A stretch of DNA of 64,000 nucleotides from Deroplatys truncata (Eukaryota; Arthropoda; Insecta; Mantodea; Mantidae): assembly GCA_030765065.1 (NCBI GenBank), contig CM060990.1:500640190-500704189 (forward strand), in the 5' to 3' direction. Made by a program: the position numbers and the translations under genes. Below the pieces are notes generated by a model. The model searched no databases. It was given only the letters and a program-made list of their open reading frames with translations, and was not told the origin of the DNA. Below are positions 33,360 through 47,514 of this stretch, piece after piece. Position 1 is the stretch's first letter. Each line of letters starts with the position of its first letter.

Positions 33360-34090
33360 CAGTGTACATGCAGACATACATAACATACGCACATACATAT
33401 TACATAAACGCACACAGACTCATACATGTATACTGCATGCCGACGTACATATAAACGTATATCCATTTACATACATATACGCATATGAACATATATATAT
33501 ATTAATATACTCACACATACATATAAATATATATGTGTAACTACATCGTATTAACTTACTCACATACATAAACATATATACATACACATACAAACACACG
33601 TAAACGCCGACGTACATATAAAACATACATTCATGAATATACACATGCCTACTTACCTACCTGCATGAATAGATACGTACATATAAATATAGATACAGAA
33701 GTATATAAATACCTATACGCATAAACATATATATACTCATACTTATATATGCACAAACGTAAGTACATATATACCTACATACATGAAAACATATATATAC
33801 ACATACACATATATAAATACATATGTTAATATACATATATACATATAAAAATACTCACATACGTTCAAATACATACATCAATACATGTGTAGCTACCTAT
33901 AGACATATGCAGATGCGTATAAACGTAAATACATGCATACATACACATATAATATGTACATAAATACCTGCATGCATACATCACATATACCCACATATAA
34001 GCATACTCACATATATAAGCATTTGCACATACTTACATACATATAAACATACAGACATATATACATACAGACATACTTACGTACTTACAA
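33360..34090. repeat. Long TACA/CATA/TATA-rich microsatellite
   Basis: More than 700 bp of ACATACATATA-type variants with periodic CATGCATACATACA runs. Together with 32521-32755 it makes about 1.5 kb dominated by the same simple repeat. Confidence 0.93.
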
Positions 34091-34372
34091 ACGTACAAAA
34101 GATATATTGGCAATGCTTAATCGAATGAAGAAAACAGATTTGAATTGTGATAAGTGGTAGGATAAATTCCCGAACGAAAAATATTTTCGTATTAGTATAT
34201 AAGAAGGTGCGATAAGTTGTTCAGCTAACATACGAATTCGTTTTGTAATGAAACCCAGGAATCCACAACTACGACCATATTCTGGATATCTCGAGTCTAA
34301 GATGTCAGGTGTAGAGGAGGCTGTAATCGTGACAGATGAATTACTTCTCATCCATCTAAAACAAATAGTCAT
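34085..34372 (-). other. Candidate coding fragment, unrecognised
   Basis: A 95-codon open frame on the minus strand. On its strand it is preceded by TTTGTTTTAG, a plausible 3' splice site, and reads SSVTITASSTPDILDSRYPE and GFLGFITKRIRMLAEQLIAP. Its composition is more protein-like than neighbouring frames, but I know no family for it. It could be a host exon, a retrocopy fragment or chance. Confidence 0.2.
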
Positions 34373-35451
34373 GCAAACATAAAAGAATTAAAGAATTAAA
34401 TATGATATAAAAAGCATAAAAAGTATAACAGTAATTATAAATGTATATATAGGCAATTTAAATAAAAATTAAATGTCTTCCTCTTGAGTCAATGCTATCA
34501 AAAGAATCAATATTAAACATTAAATTACGTTTATAAGACGACGCATTTAAAGTTAAGTATCTTACAATTTCCTTAAACGTTTTAACATACTGACTCGTTG
34601 GCTTTCATTAATTTAATGCTAATCTGGAAAAGATTTCTAGAATTAACTCAGAGATTCTTTGACATGATCAGTTTTGACTTATATTCATTGTGTGTTTCGC
34701 CATCTTCCAATCCAGCCAATACAAAATGCGTTTATTATTAACTCAGAAAGCCATTACCATAATCATATTTGAACTATTAGGACAATGGTTAGCCATCTTG
34801 AAATCCATCATAAACTAATTATTATTTTATTGGGATACGTAACGAATGTCTTTAATTAACTCAGAAATTTAATGTTGCAATTATAACTGAAGTATCCTGA
34901 TCGTATAAATCCAAAGATGCTAGGATAGTTTGCGATAATATGAGTATGTACAACAAATTAGCTAGAATCCGAAGCATTTAGCTAAGTTCGGCAGAATTAA
35001 GGGGAAATCCTCTCATTAGATAAACATGTTTATGGTAGTGCATTTGGTTCCCCTCATGTAGTACATTTAAAATTATTTCAGCCTAATTTGTCAGGGTTGG
35101 AGAACCTAATTATTTTGCGATTTGCAGTAAAGCACAATTATATCGAGACAGCACCGAACAATCAACTCTGCCGTAACATGAACATATTATATGGAGAAAT
35201 TTCGAAATAATAATTAACACTTATACAACTGCACACTAAACATTGTCCTAATGAAGATAATTCAGCTCTTTGATGACTGAGTATACCTTGTGATGTTGAA
35301 CTCAACGACGCTAGTTAAGGGTCACAGTGAGCTTTGCCGACGATTAATTTGAAATCTGGAAATCTCTCTCTTACTTTCTCTCCTTCTCTCTTTCCCTCTG
35401 TTACACTTCTTTACTATTCCCTTTTCTCTTCCTTTTCTCTCTCACAGTTCA

Positions 35452-35490
<39 letters not shown>

Positions 35491-38400
35491 TTGCAACGAG
35501 CATATTGCCGTGTGAAGCTTTGAAAATCGGCAAAAAGCTGATTTTTCTGGCATGTCAATAAATATTAAAGTTTAAATAAAACAGCTATTTAATATAGATA
35601 AACTTGGGATGTTCTTTATGCTTGTTATATAATCATAAATGTAGTGACCACGGTGATAACTCATAATTCATAAAGGTTCTGAAATATTCATTCTATATAT
35701 GTTTTATGTATAGTGCAACTAAAAAAAACACATTATGCTTATAAACATTATTACAAGTTAAAACAAACCAAACGATAAGCGAAATATTATTTTCTGACCT
35801 ATTAAACCATTAAAACTCCCTCCTTTGTGGAAAGTAATTAAAATATCATGTAAGCTGTTCGTTAATTGGAATATAGAGCAAATCATATACCAAGTCTCAT
35901 AGCAATTGGTTATGTTGTTGAGGGTAAAGGTAACACACATATACGAGCAATAGTTTTAAAAATGCTTCCCTTTTTAGGCGGGGGTTTCAGTGTAGACCAT
36001 ATTACAAATAATTTACTTATCCAAAATCCAAAATTACCAGAAGCATTTCAATATCCATTTTATTGTACGTATACATTGACTGGTACTTTTCTTTAAAACA
36101 TCCCTTATCAATAAAATTCTATACTACAGAGTATAGGTATTTGGCTGTGCTTAATGTCTTCTTAAAGAAGCAGTCTTCGACAAAATTAAGATGACTTTAA
36201 TGGAAGAAATTTTCCAGCCTATTTGGAGTCAATGCCAGTCATGGTTTTCGAGTTCTCTCCGCACAGATATGTGTGACGCCATGCTCAGAGAACTTGTGTT
36301 TATTTGCCTCTCGCACTCTAATATACACGGACCAATTTGCTACTTGATTATGGTTGTGTGACTATTTTGAATTGAAGTTAAAATTGTAAATTAGAAAAAA
36401 CAATGCCATGGTTCAGCTTTAGATTGTGAATCGTTTTATGTCACAGTGGACTCAAAAGAAGGACATAGTGAAACAGTTGGACAGTTCCATGCTACTACGT
36501 GCTTTCGCGTCTAGAAGATACAGCGAAAGAAGGACACGTAATAAGGATGTGTTTTCATATTTTTCGTATCGAAGCATATCACAAATATTGAAAGCTTAAT
36601 TAAATTCATGGAAAAATTTTTCCACCTGTCTAAAATGTTTCCATAAAAGTGATTTTGAAGGATTTATTGCATAATATACATATGTTTAAATTACTTCAGT
36701 GTAGCTGATTTTAAAGAATCGTGTCTGCTAAAAATCCCAATGCCTGTGAAAACTAACAAACCAGCGTTCCTTGCTTTAATAAGAAAGATTTACAGAAACA
36801 AGTTTTGATAAAACGCGCTATCCTATTTACAAACTAAGGATGGTAGTTCAAGAAGTAATTGAAAATTGGGAGATAGTTTCGAACATGTGACGCAAGAGAC
36901 GCGAGAAATTTTCGAAGTCCGAAGGTCCTTCAATGCGAATGAGCCAGCAGACTGAAACGACCGATGACTATTAGTTTTATTGCTTCTGGCATAGCAGCCA
37001 GTATGTGCTTCATTTGTAACAACCGTAGCTAACCTCTGAAAAAATTCCCATAAATGTGCACAACAATCTGGAAGCAATTAGCAACAGGTCATTTTTGAAA
37101 AGTCCTAACCATGCCTTCTCTCGGGTTTTATTGCTTTACAATCATGGTCATGCAGTGAAGTAGGATTTATTGTAGTGTGAGAAGCAAGGTTTGTGTGTTC
37201 TTGGAGATATTCATGCAAATAATAAAACTTTTAGAAATGGCTCATCCGATTAATAAGACGGATCTATCCCTTTACCTCATTGATACAGAGAACACCTAGA
37301 TGCTCACATTTGTCAGTGTTTGTGGCTTTCTGACACCAAACAGCAGATCCTTTCCAGGAACTAATGGAAGACATTAGGTAGGTCTAACCCGTGGTGTAGT
37401 GATTAGATTTAGTTCAAGTTTAGGCTAGGCGTATTTAAATTAACGAGTATACATAGCTAGTCAGCATAATTTAGGAACAATCTGTATAATTATATAGGTA
37501 GTTAGTGTAATTTTGTGACAAAAAAAGTGTTGGCTGCATTACTTTGAGTGACGCAAGATGGAGAATTTGGCTGCCCTGCATTCCTCTATGTGGCTATATG
37601 CGCAGTAAGTATATAAATAAATAATTATAAGGCTTAAATTATGTTGATAAAGATTTTCCAACAAGAAATCATCTAAATAAATAATTCTAAATACATATTA
37701 CTCCAAAGAATGTGAAGCTGTACTTCGAAAAAATGTGCCACATACGTTGGATGTAGAATTAATCTCGCGTCACATGTTGTAAAGTTGAGCCGAAAATTGC
37801 AGTGATGCACCGCTAGAAACAAACAAAACAAAGAACACGCTGTTTATTGACAATATTGGAAACAAAACTCGGCACCCGGTTAAATTCAGTTCGTAACTTG
37901 GATAAATTCTTGAACAATTAGGAGATGACATATACTGCTTATACCATCATGCGTGGTGAACAGAATAGGTTGTACATTGCAGTAAAATGCAATAGGATGT
38001 GGGAAATTTGGATTTAACGAATACCACTGTAGATCCAAACGTGTTATTAGCAGGGCCCGGATTCTGATGACATGTCGTCTATTAGTCGTTGCATCATAGA
38101 CATTGCTAACATCTACAAATATCCTTATCAAGGGTCCTAGATATACGAAAATGCATATTTATTAGATCACGTTTGGTTATTTCATGCAATTTTCTGTTTC
38201 TAAGAGATGTTTAAGATTTTGTTATTATTTTGTAATTTTTTTTTTTTTGCATTTACACTGAGTATACCTATATACAGTTTTATGTTATTGATGTTTTACA
38301 TAATAACTCTTCATACATCAGAAATTTCACTATCAAACTAAGAAATAAGAGTGACTTTGTACATCCTTTACTCCTATTCTTAGAAACAAATACTAGGTAT

Positions 38401-38970
38401 TCCTATTTTATGGTTACTCTGGAAATGACTGTTTGTGGGTGGATGGGTAGTAGTGCAGCAGGTATCATTACAGTTATGAATTTATGTTCTCAACTAGGAT
38501 GAGAGAGGTCAATTTTCTCTTTTTCGCATTAATGAGTGCGTACAGTCAGGTCCTTATGTAATCTCAGAGGCTGTGAAGTCCATTTTGTAAGACCTGCTTC
38601 AGAAACAGTATTCTGTGTTTTCTTTTCAGATTCGTCAAACAGGAACATGGAATAAATATATATATCTTTAAACAGTTTCCAAAGAATCTCATCATTACTC
38701 TTATACGTACTTTTTGTGTTTCTAATGCCCATGTATAAATACCTTTATAACTTTCTGTCCACTCATTTTTATAAAGTAAATAAATCTGAATTTTAGGTTT
38801 GTTTATAATTATTATGCCATTTTTGCTAAATTTTAGAATCATTTTATAGGTCTTTTTCAAACATTTTTGGTCATAGAAATCCGAGCCCTAGTTGTTAGTT
38901 TTAGATGATACTAGCATGTAAATATTTATTTCCTTTATGGGGACTGCAATGAAACGAAATTGGAGTGTAA
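34373..38970. other. No gene recognised
   Basis: About 4.6 kb of A+T-rich DNA. It includes a pyrimidine-rich stretch with (CT)n at about 35375-35490. Open frames at 35866-36096, 36823-37077 and 37886-38131 have no recognisable motif. No terminal repeats were found. Confidence 0.4.
35375..35490. repeat. CT-rich low-complexity tract with (CT)n
   Basis: TTCTCTCTTTCCCTCTG-like sequence leading into an uninterrupted CT run of about 28 bp at 35458-35486. Confidence 0.93.
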
Positions 38971-39786
38971 GGGCCCATTCACAATGAAATGTAAGCGCTA
39001 ACATAACGCAACATAAGCACAGGGGTGAAGAAAGACCATTCACAATGCAGCCGTGGGCGTAACGCAAGAATTGGCACGGGCTTCTACGTAGATCCTTAAA
39101 CTAACTGCGGAAATCTTCCGAGCGAACCGTAAATTTCAAGTTGAATAATATAATCAACAATACCAAATAAGAAAGTTCACTGAATATTTTATAAATACAT
39201 AGATCACAAAAACATACATATGCCCAACTGCCGCCCGTATCGTTAGTGACATCACGAATGTTTGACCAAAATATTGAAAATAGTTGTGCAAGTATGGAAA
39301 CTGCAGTAAGTTATATATGTGATGATACAGCTGCACAAGTTATATTAATGCAACGTGCATTATCTTGTTGTGCCTTACGATTTGTGAGCCAAGAAATCTA
39401 GGCGCAGATGCTGGGTTCATCCATTAAAATACGAAATGAGGATTCAGTAAGGAGACTACCATATCCTCTTGTGGGAAATGAGAGATAGTGACCCACAACA
39501 ATTTGTTTGGCACGGCCAAATGGAAGAGGCATACTTGTACGTACATTGGAAGGCGTAAAGTCTCGCATCGCGATCGTCTGCTGTTGAATAACAGGCAATG
39601 CAAAGAGAAAGAAATGCAGAATTCTTCCTCTATGCACGCAACGCAAGCATAAAGTTTGAAGTTTGCAAACTTTTACGTTGCGTAGCGCGTTGCGTGACTC
39701 TATGTCAATGCTCTCATTAAATAACATGGATGCAAAGCCTTGTGCTTATCCTACGTTTGCGCATACATTTCATTGTAAATAGGCCT
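38971..39786. mobile_element. PIF/Harbinger-like non-autonomous transposon
   Basis: An 816-bp element flanked by TAA on both sides (38968-38970 and 39787-39789). The ends are inverted repeats: left GGGCCCATTCACAATGAAAT, right in complement AGGCCTATTTACAATGAAAT. Both ends continue with GTAAGCGC/GTATGCGC and a shared ATAAGCACA block. CGTAACGCAA/TTGCGTTACG-like direct and inverted motifs recur inside. TAA target duplications and G-rich ends fit PIF/Harbinger. The 109-codon minus-strand frame at 39398-39727 shows no transposase motif, so it looks non-autonomous. Confidence 0.8.
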
Positions 39787-39944
39787 TAAGGCTCGTAGGG
39801 AACTATGGTCATGACATCAACATTTAGAACAGCCGCAACAACCCACTTGCCGTGGTGCATGTGCTTGAATACGGCACTGTGCTGACAGTGCGTGCTGAGC
39901 AGTAGGAGCGATCGGTTTGTCTTCCGTAGCAGTGGTGGTCAGTA

Positions 39945-40172
39945 CAGATGCGTGCGGCTTCTATAATTGCAACGTTTGGTTCGACCTATGTATGTGAAGC
40001 CGTATTTTCAGCTATGAAAAGTAATAAAGGCCCTCAGAGAGGCAGCATCAGTGATCATAATTTAAGGTGTGCATTAATGAGTCAGAGTTGTGTTTCATTG
40101 TCTCCAGATATGGCAAATATTTTGAAAATAAAAAGATGTCAGAAAGCAAGAGTGTCTACCGAGAATAACTGA
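39945..40172 (+). pseudogene. hAT transposase C-terminal fragment
   Basis: Encodes FGSTYVCEAVFSAMKSNKGP and then ISDHNLRCALMSQ, the C-terminal dimerisation region of hAT-family transposases related to ZBED5/GTF2IRD2-like proteins (usually 'FGSTYVCE..FS.MK..K...R..L.D.HL...L'). Only about 70 codons are preserved, and the ribonuclease-H part upstream is absent. No terminal repeats were identified. Confidence 0.8.
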
Positions 40173-41874
40173 ATGTATCAAATTCTTGCTTGAAACATGT
40201 ATTCACATCACGGTTTGTATTTGTTGAATTTGAAGTCCTCTTTGTAATATTATCAGTGTATAGTAAGCTTTATTTTGTTATTTTACATTTGTGGAAGTTT
40301 TACAGAATCATAATTGTGCTAATTTATACTAATAAAGTACTGTTTCATTTTTATATTAAATATATAACATGTATTATATATGTTCTCATTTGTTTGTATT
40401 GGATTGTTCTGTCTATGTTTTAATACCAAGCGTAAGAGGGATATTAAACCATGTATAATACAATTTGTGGCTGATTCCTTCCCCACTTCCTATCCTTAAT
40501 ATTAATGGTAACTAACTACAGATTACTGAAAGCCACTGCGTGAAGTAGTGATTGACTCAAGGGCGTATACCTCGCCTGCATAGACCAGTGACCTTCAGCA
40601 CCGTGTGCACAGTACAGACACGCGTGATTGTGAGTTGATTGTCCCTGATTTAGAAGAATGGCCTATAATATCTCAGAAACTAAAACCTCTGATAAACGGT
40701 GATAATGTAGAGCTTACTTAGGTGAAAATCCTGTAATGTAATTAAAATTTTGAACTTAATCGCGGACCTCTCCTTTTAAGTTGTGCAGAAAGGCAAGCTT
40801 ATCAAATTTCCCTAAACATTAGGCATTTAATATGTGGCGTAGCTTCCTTTCCGTGAATATCTCTGTACCTTTTCAAACATTCCAGTGAATAACATAATCG
40901 TTGACTAACTACTAATTGGATACGTCAGCAGACAGATAAATACGGATATAAAAGAGCAAATTTCAAAGAGACGTGAGTGAAGATTTGGAGAGTGCAGGTG
41001 TGCGAAGAAGGAAGGAAATATCAGCAAGCATGTGTATGGATGGATGGAACGGAGCATTTTGATCGTGGGAGTATTGCTGACCTACTGTGCCATGCAGGTG
41101 ACGTCACTACCATCAGCTACTAGTTGTGGTAATGTGAATCATTGTTAAAAGGTGATTTACTGACATGGGAAGAATCGTGAAAACCAGCGGCACGTCGCAC
41201 ACAGTAAAGAGCAACATGACTTTCCTCAGCTTATTGCAGTACTTGTAGGTCAGTGTATTCCTGCCACAGTGGTTCCTTAATCCCACCGTAAGATCGCTAG
41301 AACTTCATTCAGCGTGATACTGCAACTTAGCGTCTAATCATCATTACAACTGGTAGATATATACTTTTGTTTAGTATACTTTTGGTTTAGGACTGTGAAA
41401 CATTCTTTATTTTAAAAACATTTATATGCCTTTGTCTCTTTACGACGTATTCCTAATGCTTCAAAAATTGTAATCGAAATGCTTCTTTAATGTTCTATTA
41501 AATCTGAATAATTGATTCTAAGTTTGTCAGTTTTACCCTTTCATTTAAAATTGACCACAGAATGTTATGGAACCTGGAATATAGCTTACCTTAGATTCAC
41601 TTAGAATATAATAGTACATGCCATTTTAAGAACGTTCCCAAAGATTGATATCTATAGGTAATAAGAAATGAACTCAATATAGTTGAAAATGTTCACTTAT
41701 TAAGTTATGCGACATGTGCTAAATAACAAAATTTCAAGTAAGATTTTACTTATAAGTTTTCTTTCATATTTGCAAGAATTTTAATTTAACATTTTTTAAC
41801 TCTTCAGAAAACAGGAGCTATGTGACCGGTTACATAAACATCACATGTCAAATACATTGTGCTGAGTAAGAGGA

Positions 41875-42035
41875 GTGAATGCCGAGAGAGTGAAAGGACA
41901 GAAAGAAAGAAAGGGGAGACGGTAGAGAGTGAGGTAGTGAGAGAGGAAGTAATTGAGCAGAGAGAGTAAGGCAGAGAGAAAGAGGAAAGTAGAGGCCGTG
42001 AGAGATTGGGCGAGAAGAAAAGAGAGAAGAGATAA
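41875..42035. repeat. Purine-rich low-complexity tract
   Basis: GAGAGAGTGAAAGGACAGAA-type sequence, almost free of pyrimidines apart from scattered T. The minus-strand frame over it (Ser/Leu/Pro-rich) is an artefact. Confidence 0.85.
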
Positions 42036-42325
42036 CCATTAACACAACAATGCGAGCTCAGCTGCAGATTCTGTCAGTCATTAGGAATACTGCTTTTACT
42101 TGGGCGTTTTGGAAACCTACTGGTTGATCACTAAGTAATTCATTTTCAGTGAACATGGGCAAAACGAAAGAAAAGCAAAGTCGGTAATCGCGAAACACAC
42201 AGGATATTTTGACGTGTGGAAACAGAAAGTACAAAACAATGTAATAGTTCCAATTCATGGAAATCGAAAAGATATAAAAAAAACTCATGCTTTACGATAA
42301 TCATGAAGCCTTTTACTATTCAGCA

Positions 42326-42362
42326 GGGAGAGAGAGAGAGAGACAGAGAGAGAGAGAGAGAT
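42326..42362. repeat. (GA)n microsatellite
   Basis: GA dinucleotides interrupted once by GACA. Confidence 0.95.
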
Positions 42363-45300
42363 GCCAGTACAAGAGATGCTGCGGTTTTGCATTCTGAATT
42401 AGGCTTTTGAACAGTTTTACCTATGAAGCACGTTATAAGTATGCGAATATATAGAAATTTATAAGAATAGCATACTTATCCTCTTGAATATTGATCCCAT
42501 AGAATTTTGTAAATAACAAAACCATCGTGCGATAAGGTGTAGTTAGGATTTTCTGGAAAACTCGAACTCAACGTTTTTATTTCCTGCCCCATTAGAAACA
42601 TCCATTTTAGAGAACGTAGCTAGAATTTCACACAGTCTACATATATCATCTAAGTAGGAGCTATCTCATATTGCCCGCGAATGTGATTCCAACGATTTAG
42701 TGCCTCTTTGAGTTATAAGATAATAAGCATGCACACACATTACAGTTGTATTATTAATAACATACAGTAGTATGTATGTATATATATACATACAGTAGTA
42801 TATATAGTACACATCTTCGACACTTGTGTATGTAGCAAGTATGTTGAAAATATATTGCGAATGGTCTAATTGTAATCAATGACATTTTTAATTGTTGATG
42901 GAGATAAACACGACCTTAATTTAACAGTGGTACAACTACATTCTGTTCGTGTTGAAATACAGAGACTTAGTAACAGAAGGTCTCATGTAGATTACTATAA
43001 GTTACCTTCATTGTGGTGAACTCCGTTCTCAGAATAAAGAAGCTAGAGGTGCAGACTTTTTAAAATAAACAGAAATATGTAACATCAGCCATATGAACCT
43101 GCAGTGTTAATAAAATAACGCCTTGTTTGAAGTGTGCCTGTGTTGCTATTTGGCCGGTACTGTAACTTTTAAATAGTAACCTGTAAAAATTACACTTTAG
43201 GCATCACTTGTTTTTCTGTTAATCACGTAAAACCATTTTAGCAGAACCAAGAAGCGCTAAACAGCGAAATTTGACGTTTTGTGTTTTTCATAAACTTAAT
43301 ACATACATGGTAAATTCTAATTCAGAACTCGTACGGTTTAATATGAGCATAAGGAATGTAACGCTCAAAAGAAACTGGCCATACCTTGATGTGTCGCGAC
43401 TCTTTCCTTGAAACAACTCCACTCAATACAGTGAAAACAGTTTTTGTGGATAAAATTTGTAATTTCCGCTGTTTAAGCCAATTGATGCACACTTACTGTA
43501 GAGGATGCAGTTAGTTGCAGTATTAGAAGTAACTGATGTTAAATTTTAAATGTGATTATTTTCAAACCACACCTTTCTAAACATGTTTCTTTTTCTCATA
43601 TACTCTGATGGTCTACATGCTGAATGTTTGCATAATTACGAAAAATAACTACTGAATCCATTTGCTATTATTAGAATTTAAATATTATAGACTTTATAAA
43701 AAGAATATCTTTTTGCTATATTTGGGGATTAAAGTTCCCTTAACTTTCTTTAGAGACCAAAATTAAATATTTTAAAAGCTGATGTTTAATTGTTAATATG
43801 ATTCACCCCTTCAGTGGATAAAAACTAAATATCTGAATAATAGGGGATATTTCAAAATTATAGGTAAAAGCTTTAGAATTAAGCAGAAACCAATGAAACC
43901 ATGCAAAAACTCAAAGAAACAGAGGTACCGTAATCAACTGTTTTCGATATCTATGGAGTATTATTGCTATTTAAGAAAATTTCACAAAACGGTTGTAGGC
44001 TCAAAGTGCTCTGCCATACTAGTGCTTGGAATTTCCATTATTCTGCACAGCACTCAATGTTCATTCTTGTTCCTCTACCTTTACTGAGGATTTTCGGTAC
44101 AAATGAAAGAGTTTAGCGCATGCTGTCAGAAATATATGACTGTCGTGGTACACATAGGAGGTTAAAAGCAAGTGCACAAAAACTAAAATGAAACAGGGAA
44201 CAGTAGAATAATCAGGCAGTCTGATGTCATAGTACTATAAGGAAACCTCGCAACTGAGAGACAATGAAAGGAACAGTTTCCTAACATACATTTCCGTTAC
44301 GAATATTTGTTGCTGTAGTTCTGCAATTGTGGACGACTGCGTGTTGCAACCATGAAAAAGGGGAACTAGAAACATTAGGACTAATCGCGCATCTAAGTTT
44401 TCTGAAGAGGAAATACTGTAACGTGTTGCAGCGGAACCAACCGCATGCACCAGCCATGGTACACGTATAGTAATGTATGATACGTGGGCTGTTGCTGCTT
44501 GTAGATCACTCACCATAGGCTATATGATCTTCGAATGATACGATTGGGTCTATCATTGATTCATAGCGCCTTCTATCATGTCACAACGTAAATACGATAA
44601 GTGGACCTTGTTGACGAGAGGTAAATGAAACTATGCAACATGTCTAGACTTAAGCATTTTAAGTATTTACTGAAACGTCCTGTACGCACGTAGACACAAA
44701 GGCTTTTAAGACTTATTTTTTTCTGAGTTAGCATCAATGTGTAATTTATTTTCATAATAAAAAGCTAATTGGGAATATAGTTTTCTTGTCTGGTTTTCTT
44801 GTACAGCAGTGGCCAATTTTGGGGGCGAGATCCTTTTGTAACTCGCAATATTTTATTAATCAGTCGACATTTATGAGTATCCTTCTATGTGTCTTTCTCT
44901 TTTTATGGAACGTAGTATAGACACTAAATTGCTGCAGTCACAAATGCCAGAGTGGTTAGAAAAAAGAACACTCGCATATTTACATTGTTTTAAGAAAACA
45001 TACTTATTCTCTTGCCATTAACAATACCAGACACCGCTTTAAACTAGTTGCTTTCGTACAAAAACAAGCATGCAAAGCATAATATCTCAAATACCAAATA
45101 AATTTAAACTCCTGGCGAGACGGACCAAGTGAGCCAAGGCCTACAGTACGGTCGCTGCATCCTGGGCTTCTGTCCACACGGGCCATCATGGAGAGAATGC
45201 AATTAGGTGATTGCACGCGCCTCCCACTAGCCACTTAGGCGCAGAGTGCAAGACCGGTGGTAACTCCGCAGTGGTTTTCCATGGTCCTCACGAGGCTGAT

Positions 45301-47514
45301 TGCATCCCTCATTAGACTTCCCAGAGGGGAAAATTCTCACTTTTGGTACTGAGAATTCAACGTGAGTTCCCTCGTCCCGTAGACACAAATATTATCTCAG
45401 CGCCAAAGGAGTGGCCTTTGTCCGCACATATTCTGTGTATAATTTCTGGTAAAATTAAATATCTGAAACGTCATTGTACACACGTAATTAATTTTTTAAA
45501 TGTGAAATGCATGTCTTATAAGTTTATAGACTACGTAAAGGGTGAAGTCATCGTTAATAGCAGGCCATAATGCTTTTTAAATAAGTGGTTGATAAGCAGT
45601 TTGTGCTATTTGTCGACTGCTTTGCGAGAATGTTGTTATTTTGAAAAGTCTAGATTAATTATTTATAACTCCTAAATAAATACCATTGTTAGGAATACAG
45701 TTAAACTTACACCGTGAAACTGTTATTTTTAGTGTTGATAGTTATTAGGAATTATAGTGGTAGATACAGCCGCCCCAAGTGGGTGTTACGATATAACATG
45801 ATCGTGAAATTTAGCGAAACAATAAAATACTTTGAAGATGAATCGATCCTGATAAAGAAAGGTGAAGGTGCTGTTGATTCTAATCATGGCTTAACTGTGA
45901 CATATGCTGTGGAAGTTACCTATTTGCGAGGCTAGATTCAAGCCAGCATGAAAAATAAATCTTAGTGTATAGTGAGAATAAGTAAAGAATACTTTTATAC
46001 ATTTATCCATGTCCAAGTAAGAATAATTAAAGAATATCTTTATAAATTTGTCCTACAAATGAAAATGAGCAATGTTATGTAAATGTTTTAGTAGGTTCCC
46101 ATAGACTTCACGCAAAAGCATAGAGCCCATAGTGACATATTTTTGGGATAAATGTCTATGCGGTAAAACTTTACTTTATGATTCGGTGAGGAGTTTGCTG
46201 AACATTTTTAAAATTATAGAAAATAATGTTATAACGAATGTAACTGTTTTTGTGGGCTGAATCGACGAAAGTAATTCAAACAGTTTTCCTATGTGCACTT
46301 GTATTGTTTGCCCAAGCTGTAATGTAACACAACTATGTGTGATACGTAAAATAACAAAGTATAAGGAGTGTATCTGGTGTAACCAGGGCTCTTCCCAATT
46401 TATTTTTCGCTATCTCACTACTTAAGCACATCTAACCTCAATAACTGAAAAGTAAGTTCAGCAATGCATGTTTGCTTCAAAAATTAACCACTGCATAGAA
46501 ATAATTGTAGCTGTAATCAATAGTGATCTAAATAAAATTATGTAGGAGATATAAATACTTAGGTAAGTAGGATTGAGTTAGCAGCATATAAAGAATTGAG
46601 GTCACGCCTAGGGATTTTACACAGATGGAGTCCCGCACAGCTTAAAATACACTCATACACCATTATTTGCAAAGTGTTTTAAATACCAACCTGCAGTAAC
46701 ATTAAAAATACATTTGAAATGTATAAAAACTATTTAGAAGGTCCTAAGCACTTTATAAACACAAACAGGGTACAGATAAGACATGAGCCAAATGAGTGCG
46801 TAGTAATAAGCTTGGAAGTGGAGGACTCTAGAGGTGCTATGATTGGCATGTTCCGCATGGCTTTCGCAGTTTATAGTCCAATGTGAAAACATTGACCCTT
46901 TTAGCAAACAAACTGTTATTGTAGCTCTGCCCTTCTATTCGCTACTATACGCAACCAGCATTAACGATTAAAGCCTGAATGAAAACCACGGACCTGCGAA
47001 AGGCTTAAAAAGGACGGCTCTTCATGAATACAAAGCTTGCAAGGTGGTAGATGAATGTTCTACCGAAGAGCAATGTAGAATAGGTGGCTTCTGGCCTAGA
47101 GGGTTAGCTGGTGGAGTAGGGAGAAGCAAAGGTTAGCTTGGGAGGCACGAATCTAATACTTGCATCAAATTGTTTTGGTCACCTTTTTCCTTTCTCCTTG
47201 TATTTATTTTCTGTATTTTAGTATACTAATTTATTTATTTTTGTTATTGGCTCTCATGTGAGCCAAAGGCACAAGAATTACAATCAGATACTAATTTTGA
47301 ATCATGTTTACCCTAATAATCTGTGCCGTATCTGGTGCTGTAAATCGTGTTATGTAGTCAGCTTTCATTCTTTTAGGTGCATGTCGACGCTATTAAATCT
47401 AACATATTTTGTTTCGTGTTTAAAACTTATGTTTTACTTCTTCTACTGAGAAAGGAATTGTAAAAGTGTTAAGCTCACGGGTAAACAGAACAATAAACTG
47501 TTAAATAGCGTGAA

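Larger units (their letters stand above)
40173..47500. other. No gene recognised over 7.3 kb
   Basis: Mostly A+T-rich with small open frames lacking motifs. Local features are a purine-rich tract at 41875-42035, (GA)n at 42326-42362, a TATATA-centred short palindrome at 42770-42800, and a more G+C-rich patch at about 45105-45375. I could not assign the patch; it may be part of a repeat. Confidence 0.4.

Noticed and set aside
45105-45375. G+C-rich patch as a possible gene or SINE
   Set aside because: No pol III boxes, coding motif, terminal repeat or target duplication could be found; left unassigned.
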